Assembly (NCBI GenBank): GCA_964017235.1
Contig: OZ024931.1
Span: forward strand, 19,382,189 to 19,446,188
Direction of reading: 5' to 3'
From: Sabellastarte sp. h YS-2021
Taxonomy: Eukaryota > Annelida > Polychaeta > Sabellida > Sabellidae
Length of the DNA stretch: 64,000 nucleotides
Part shown: one piece after another, positions 58,201 to 64,000 of the stretch
Position numbering within the stretch: the stretch's first letter is position 1
How the letters are laid out: each line of letters starts with the position of its first letter
The notes under the pieces: generated by a model
Databases searched by the model: none
What the model saw: only the letters and a program-made list of their open reading frames with translations
Told to the model about the DNA's origin: nothing
Translations under genes and position numbers: made by a program

Positions 58201-61200
58201 CCATGGCATCTGGATGGACGGGCTGGCAGCGGGAAAAAGCTTGTCTGGGCTGTATGATGTTGACACTTGATAGTGACATTGGTTGGTAGGTGTGTAACAT
58301 CATGGTGTGACCATGGTGTCAGTTGAGTTTTGACCCTGGTGTAGTGACCTTGACTTTAAAATATTTTCCCGCGCTGTATCTCGGAAACAATTTGGTGTAG
58401 GAAGTGGACATTAGTACTGGGGTAGGGACATTAGTTAGGGGGTGTCAAGATGTGGCCTTAATTTGACCTTTATAACCTTTACATAGTGACCTTGACCTTT
58501 AAAATCTTGTCCGGGCTATATCTCAAAAACCATAAGGTGTGGAAAGTTGATACATGGCAAGGGCATTGGTTAGGAGTGTATGTGTGCAACATCATGGTGT
58601 AAAATTGATTGGACCTTGCTGTAGTGGCCTTTACCTTTATTATCTCGTCCAGGCCATATCTCAAACTTAAATGTGTAGGAAGTTGATTCTTGGAGTATCA
58701 TTGGCTGAGAAGTGCAGGTATGCAAAATCATGGTGTGATCTTTAGCTTTGGCTCTGCCAAAGTGTGTTCACCTGCAATATTTGAGACATAGTTCTCTTTT
58801 ATTGCTGGAACTGATTATTAACGCTCGACGATAGGAGAGGGTTATTGTAATCAGTTTGTTTCTGTCAGTCTGTCTGTCTGTCTGTGCACCGTTTCGCCCT
58901 TATAACTCAAAAACTATAACACCAATCGAGCTCAAATTTGGTGGGCAGGTATTTTATGGGATACAGACAGATTCTTTCAAATTTGGTGTAATTTGTGTGA
59001 AAACTAAAGCCAGGAGAGAGTTTTTCTTATTTTTAATTGGGCTTTTACAGTGAAATCTGCTTCTCTGTCTGTGCACCATTTTGCCCTTATAACTCAAAAA
59101 CTATAACTTCAATCAATCTCAAATTTGGTGGGAAGGTATTTCATGGGGTACAGACAGATTCTTTCAAATTTGGTGTAATTTGTTTGAAAATTAAAGCCAG
59201 GAGAGAGTTTTTCTTATTTTAATTGGGAATACACAGTGAAACTGCTTCTCTTCATCACATACGTAAAAATCAATATTTTGCTTTCTGATGATGTCATTAC
59301 TAAGTGATGTCACAATGTAACTGCCATTGTGAGGTCACAAACCTAGCTTGTGATACTTGATGTCTTTAAGTAAAAATATTTCTTCTCATTGTATGTCTTG
59401 AAATTGACATAAACATAATAAAGAGGGAGGTGGTATATTCATCATTTTTATTAATTATTATTTCTGTTTTATTTTCTCTTTTTTCTTTCAATTCCTTGAC
59501 AGTCCATCACAAAAAATTACCATGCATGATTTTCACCAAGAAGTGACCTTTAAGCAGAATTTTTGCCTCCACCAGCAGTTTATGTTTTTGTGTGTTAATT
59601 GTTTATGTTTGTTTTATTTATTTATTTTTTTTTTGTGTGTGTATTTAGATTACTCTAAAACTAATGAACAGATCTTTATTTAAAAATTTGTGAGTAGGAC
59701 CTGACTGAAGGAAGAAGTTACTAAAAGAAAGATCAGGATCTTATTTTAGATACAAAAAATTCATGATTTTTCAGAGGTCCCATTTCAATGTATTTTTAAT
59801 GACTTTAGCTTTCTACTTGATATTTCTATGAAAATTAATTTACATGTTTGGTTTTATTTTATTGTCTTCCTTACAATATTTTATATCACTTGAGAGACTG
59901 GTCACATGGAGTCGAGCGTTTTGCTCTCTCTGAGTGCATCTTGTTATATGTACTTTACTTAATTGTGCTATTTCAGTTAACAGCTATACTTAAATTGATA
60001 AATTTTACAGCTGCATAATTTTTACTCCACAGCCCTTAAGGGGTGTCGGGGTATTGTTTTCACCCATGGTGTCCGGATGTGCGGGTGGGTGGGCAGGGTC
60101 AAAGTTTTGTCCGGGCTGTATCTCAGAAAGTGTAAGGTATAGTAAGCTGATACTTGGTTGGACATTGGTTGGGGGGTGTGGGTGTGCAACGTCATGGTCT
60201 GACCTTGATTTGACTTTTGACCTTGCCGTAGTGACCTTGAGTTTGAAAGTCTTGTCTGGGTTATATCTCAGAAATTGTAAGGTGTAGGAAGTTGATACTT
60301 GGTAGGGACATTGGTTAGGGGGTGTAGCTGTGCAATGTCATGGTATGACCTTGATTTGACCTTTAACCTCGCTGTAGTGACCTTGACCTATAAAATATTC
60401 AAATATAGTCTGGGCTATATCTCGGCAACCATAAGGTGTAGGAAGTTGATACTTGGTCAGAACATTGGTGGGGGGTTGTAGGTGTGCAATGTCATGGCCA
60501 AGGTGTGTCACCTTGATTTGACTTTTGATCTTGCAGTAGTGACCTTGACCTTTAAAATCTTGTCCGGGCAATATCTCTCAAACTGTAAAGTGTAGGAAGT
60601 TGATACTTGGTAGGAACATTGCTTAGGGGTTGTAGGTGTGCAACATCACGGTGTAATCTTGATTTGACCTTTGACCTAGTTGTAGTGACCATGAATTTTA
60701 ACATTTTTTCTGCACTATTTCTTGAATTGTGTAAGGTGTAGAAAGTTGACACTTATTAGGGACATTGGTTAGGGGGTGTAGGTGTGCATTATGATGTGAC
60801 CTTTAACTTTGGCTTTGCCAAAGTGTGTTCACCTGCTATATTTGAGGTATGTTTGTCTTATGACAAGGATATATAGATTGCTTCAACTGATTATTTTATG
60901 TACTTTTACTTAATTGTGCTATTTGCATTGACAGCTATTCTCCAGTTAATAAATTTTACAAATTCATAATTTGTAGTTAACTGATTAATGCTGTCATCTT
61001 GCTATTGAATAGTCTTGTTTTACTACTTTACATACATTTTCTTTCTCTTATACGCTATTTTCTCTACTTAAACATTATTTGGACCTTTATATAACTGACA
61101 CTGCTCTGAAAGTATCCCGATCATTGTACTGTTTCATTAATTCTAAATCTCATGGTGTTGAAAACTTTTTCCCCAGGCTGTGGGGTACAGACATGTCTGA

Positions 61201-61602
61201 TGCTATTTTCATTTCTTCTTTAACTTAGATGGTCTTAAATTTTTCCAAGACATTTTGTACATTTGAGTGACTATTGTGTAGGTAAAGTTGATGTAATTGA
61301 ACATTTGAGAATCATGAATCTGTGTCTTGCTTTGGGGGGATTAGCTTAGCTTAAATGTGAAAGTATTGTAAATTTGTAGAATATGATAGAGACCTGGTTC
61401 TGGTTTTAAAATAATACATCTATCTTATATATATATTACCATATTTAAGTAGTGACAAATTGTTTCTGCATTAAAGCTAGTTCCTGGGGAAACTGCCCTG
61501 GCTTTTTACACTGCCAAAAACCCGACTGACAAACCTGTGGTAGGAATATCCACCTATAATGTAATACCTTTTGAAGCAGGTATCTACTTCAATAAAATAC
61601 AG
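54867..61602 (+). CDS. COX11: Cytochrome c oxidase assembly protein COX11 (3' end outside window)
   Basis: COX11 is an inner mitochondrial membrane copper chaperone that delivers copper to the CuB site of COX1. Coding exons 54867-55274, 57195-57356 and 61477-61602 join in phase 0 to give 232 residues. Seen: a Ser/Gln/Arg-containing N-terminus suited to a mitochondrial presequence, one membrane span (VLYIGAAGIFMLGLGYAGV), the family signature VPLYRMFCQ running into ATGYGG, VKFNADTASSMQWKFRPQQ, and LVPGETALAFYTAKNPTDKP followed by ISTYNVIPFEAGIYFNKIQ. The CFCF copper-binding motif expected directly after NKIQ is not found before 64000, so the last exon or exons lie to the right. The start is the ATG at 54867; an in-frame ATG at 54885 is the alternative. 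All three introns visible here carry large repeats. Confidence 0.95.
55285..56620 (+). mobile_element. GGCGGGAGAT repeat element, copy 1, with 150-bp internal tandem units
   Basis: Starts near TTATAATTTGCACCATGTGTG, carries TTACTAGTCCTAATGAAT, then five units spaced 150-158 bp (ACGGTAAGAGATAGAG, GACCCACAGGGTAG, TTGGCGGCCATCTTGGATTT). It ends in CTTGGCGGGAGATACACACC and GGCAGTGGTCTTGTT. It lies immediately after the COX11 exon donor. Confidence 0.82.
56621..57194. other. COX11 intron, unique part
   Basis: No repeats or coding signals recognised. Confidence 0.35.
57195..57356 (+). CDS. COX11: COX11 exon (ATGYGG to RPQQPKVD)
   Basis: Acceptor ACACCAG, donor GTAAGC, 54 codons. Contains the TGYGG segment and the conserved FNADTASSMQWKFRPQQ beta-domain segment. 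Confidence 0.95.
58163..58795. repeat. Tandem repeat element (GACCTTGACC family), copy 1
   Basis: Starts CCCCACAGTCTTTAAGGACT, with GGTATTGTTTTCACCCATGG. About four units near 145-150 bp each with CTATATCTC and GGTGTAGGAAGTTGATAC. Ends TTGGCTCTGCCAAAGTGTGT then CACCTGCAATATTTGAG. Confidence 0.8.
58820..59922. mobile_element. Repeat element with CGCTCGAC/GTCGAGCG ends
   Basis: ACGCTCGAC at 58821-58829 and GTCGAGCGT at 59913-59921 are inverted. Inside are a CTGTCTGT run and two copies of an about 175-bp unit (GCACCGTTTCGCCCTTATAA, AAATTTGGTG, CAGACAGATTCTTTCAAATT). Inserted between the two copies of the GACCTTGACC family. Confidence 0.65.
60026..60860. repeat. Tandem repeat element (GACCTTGACC family), copy 2
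   Basis: Same start (CTCCACAGCCCTTAAGGGGT) and end (TTGGCTTTGCCAAAGTGTGT) as copy 1, with five units spaced 145-154 bp (anchors near 60109, 60254, 60408, 60561, 60708). Confidence 0.82.
61477..61602 (+). CDS. COX11: COX11 exon (LVPGETALAFY to NKIQ)
   Basis: Acceptor CATTAAAG (weak pyrimidine tract, but the protein junction is exact), donor GTGAGT, 42 codons. Contains PGETALAFY and PFEAGIYFNKIQ, which in the family immediately precede the CFCF copper motif. Confidence 0.95.
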
Positions 61603-62363
61603 GTGAGTAGACTGCATAAACAGGTTATCAAGGAATTATGAATTAAGTAAGTTAGTAACCCCAACCTATAAAGGTTGAGGGTTATAGTCATGCTCTGTAT
61701 TGTCTGTATGTCGGCTGTGGTGAGAGCATCTCATGGATTCTGTAATCTACAAACTTCTTGCATTTGAAGTTGTTCCTTTGATCTTCACAAAATCACATTG
61801 TTTCTAAAGACATCAAATATTTCATGCTGGCTAATTGCCAAGTACGTACTATTCGTGTCTGTTCCCAATAACCATCGAATTTATAAAAACACTAAAATCG
61901 GATTTTACATGTTCTGAAAGCGTAATAAAACATTAATTATATACAATAAAATAAACAAACAAAAAAAAAAAGACTTTACTTTTTCTGTAAAATGTAGTAA
62001 ATTTGCTAATTTATAACAACTTTTGATGCATTTTTTCAGACAGGAAATGGGTGATATAACAGCTATATGGTACTTCCTGATTTGCATGATTGCATAAACA
62101 ATGAAAAAAACATGGTAGTTTGATTTTAACTATTTTATGTGAAAATATGCAAGTATTTGATGGATACAGACCTTTTGGCATATTTTACTACATTGAGTGA
62201 TTATTCTTTAAAATATAATACCGACATATAACACTATTCTAACCATCTACCATTAGCTGGCTAATGTTGAGTTGTTTCCTGTTTATTTGTACTTGTGGGC
62301 TGGGGTTCCTGCCTGTCAAGGCTGGCTATTTTCTGTTAGTGTTGTTAATAGAATACATATTTT

Positions 62364-63719
62364 TATCTCCCGCCCGGCTCGCCGGCGGGAGATTATAATT
62401 TGCACCATGTGTGTACGTGCAGTTGTCTCTGAAACTACTACAGTTACACATTTTTGGTAAATTACTTGTCCTAATGAATTTTTATGCTCTTCAATATTTT
62501 TTGGGTTTGGTGAACTTTGGCCTACTTTTGAGTGAGTAATAGCACTTTTAGCTAATATAATTAGATGACTTATAACTCTCAAACTATTGCATTTAGAGTA
62601 TTTTGTTCTAATATGTTGTTCAGCTACTTTCTCCACAGCTACAACATGGTCAGTAGTTTGGAAGTGTATCTCCATAGCTAAGTGAGTAATAGCTACTTTG
62701 TCAATTTTTAATGATAACCATAATGAGTAAATGGCTTATATCTTCAAAAGTATTGCAGCTACACAGTTTCTCTCAAATATGTTGTTCATCTACTTTTTTG
62801 TGAACTGTAACATATTTAAGTTTCACACCTGTTGCTCAATGTACAAGTGAGTAATGGCTATTTTATTGCTACTTTTAGTTAAAATGTGAAAAATCACAAG
62901 TATCTCGCAAACCGTAAGAGATAGAGCAATTTCGAGCGAATTTTTGACCCACAGGGTAGTACAAGAGTATCCTGTGCAAAGGGGAAAAATTTCAATTTTT
63001 GCCAGTTTTGGCGGCCATCTTGGATTTTTGCGGAAAATGAAAAAGTGTGAATATCTCGAAAACCGTAAGAGATAGAGCGATTTCGAGTGAATTTTTGACC
63101 CGCAGGGTAGTACAAGAATATCGTGTGGAAAGGGGGAAAAATTTCAATTTTCGCAACTTTTGACGGCCATCTTGGATTTTAGCGGAAAGTGAAAAAGTGT
63201 GAATATCTCAAAAACCGTAAGAGATAGAGCGATTTCGAGCGAATTTTTGACCCACAGGGTAGTATCCTATACAAAGGGGAAAAATTTCAATTTTCGCCAC
63301 TTTTGGCGGCCATCTTGGGTTTTTACAGAAAATGAAAAAGTGTGAATATCTCGAAAACCGTACAAGATAGAGCGATTGCGAGCAAACTTCTTGACCCACA
63401 GGGTAGTACAAGAGTATCCTATGCAAAGGGGAACAATTTCAGTTTTCGCCACTTTTGGTGGCCATCTTGGATTTTAGCGGAAAACAAAACATTGAAAATA
63501 TCTTCGAAATGGTAAGAGATCGTGCGATTTCGAGCAAATTTTTGACCTGCAGGGTAGTACAACAGTATTCTGTGCCTAGAGGAAAAATTTCAGTTTTCGC
63601 CACTTTTGGCGGCCATCTTGGATTTTAGCAGAAAATGAAAAGTTGTGAATATCTCGGAAAAGGTATTTCTTCCCCTTTAATGCTTGGCGGGAGATACACA
63701 CCACGGCAGTGGTCTTGTT
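62364..63719 (+). mobile_element. GGCGGGAGAT repeat element, copy 2
   Basis: Starts with the hairpin ATCTCCCGCC...GGCGGGAGAT and TTATAATTTGCACCATGTGT. It has five units spaced 144-152 bp (anchors near 62914, 63065, 63217, 63361, 63512). Ends CTTGGCGGGAGATACACACC then GGCAGTGGTCTTGTT. Located in the third visible COX11 intron, same orientation as copy 1. Confidence 0.85.
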
Positions 63720-64000
63720 CATTTTATTTTAATTATACAAAGAATTGAAAACCATTTGCCATTGTGAAAGAATTGTATCATGGAAACAGTAAGGAAACTA
63801 ATAGCTTACTCATATAATTTGCTAAATTAAATTTGAATCCAAATGGCTGTTTATGAACTTTAAAATATCTCACCATGCGATTTTTAATTTTTATGTCTAC
63901 ATTTTTACCATTCCAGTGACCAGCGAACTATCAGATATATAGTGTTTTTTTTCAAGGCCCCTGAAAAGTGAAAACCAGCTTTAATTTTTACAAATGATCA
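63720..64000. other. COX11 intron, right window edge
   Basis: No CFCF-encoding exon and no other feature recognised. Confidence 0.4.

Noticed and set aside
58856..59222. ORFs with repeated CAPF.PYNSKTITPI
   Set aside because: Translation of the duplicated unit in the CGCTCGAC element.
63208..63452. Minus-strand ORFs with LPFARNRSISYGF-like repeats
   Set aside because: Translation of the 150-bp units in the GGCGGGAGAT element.

Overview
The window is eukaryotic, AT-rich nuclear DNA from an animal, most likely a marine lophotrochozoan and probably a bivalve mollusc. The genes have many small exons with GT-AG introns. The repeats include tRNA-derived SINEs ending in a GACGTAAAACCC-type tail, CR1/L2-like and L1/Tx1-like LINEs, and many short inverted-repeat elements. 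The species guess rests on repeat style and is inference; the gene calls rest on the sequence.

Two host genes are well supported. (1) A complete DEG/ENaC (amiloride-sensitive sodium channel family) gene lies on the minus strand, from the start codon at 32814 to the stop at 6691. It has 15 coding exons whose phases all agree (2187 nt, 728 residues). It carries both membrane helices, the FPSVTLC post-TM1 signature, the Cys-rich extracellular domain and the GAS pore motif. Two oddities are a Gln in place of His in the N-terminal HG gating motif and a long Ser/Thr/Asp-rich insert in the extracellular domain. (2) COX11, the copper chaperone for cytochrome c oxidase assembly, lies on the plus strand from 54867. 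Three coding exons are present (232 residues). The final part with the CFCF copper site lies beyond the right edge. A possible minus-strand terminal exon of an unknown gene (54493-54717) lies just upstream of COX11.

Layout. 1-1312: internally shorter copy of a CCCAGCAGGCACAC-ended element. 1313-4760: a one-frame coding relic and a LINE tail. 4760-32814: the DEG/ENaC gene, whose introns hold an intact-ORF L1/Tx1-like LINE with target-site duplication (9888-13496), MITEs, LINE and SINE pieces, and tandem arrays at 17.99-19.52, 24.56-25.37 and 25.37-28.20 kb. The last array shows higher-order dimers. 32815-42280: intergenic, with inverted-repeat elements, SINEs, a second locus of the 145-bp repeat and a decayed coiled-coil coding sequence. 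42281-48650: composite element bounded by CCCAGCAGGCACAC inverted ends, containing two CR1/L2 LINEs in opposite orientations and a SINE. 48651-54490: inverted-repeat elements, including a strong palindrome. 54490-64000: COX11, with large repeats in every intron.

The strongest unusual signals are structural. Four apparently unrelated tandem families have units of about 145-157 bp. An empty-site copy at the window start shows a LINE inserted into a DNA element 42 kb away. I found no prokaryotic-type system, CRISPR array, true tRNA or rRNA gene, or viral genome.
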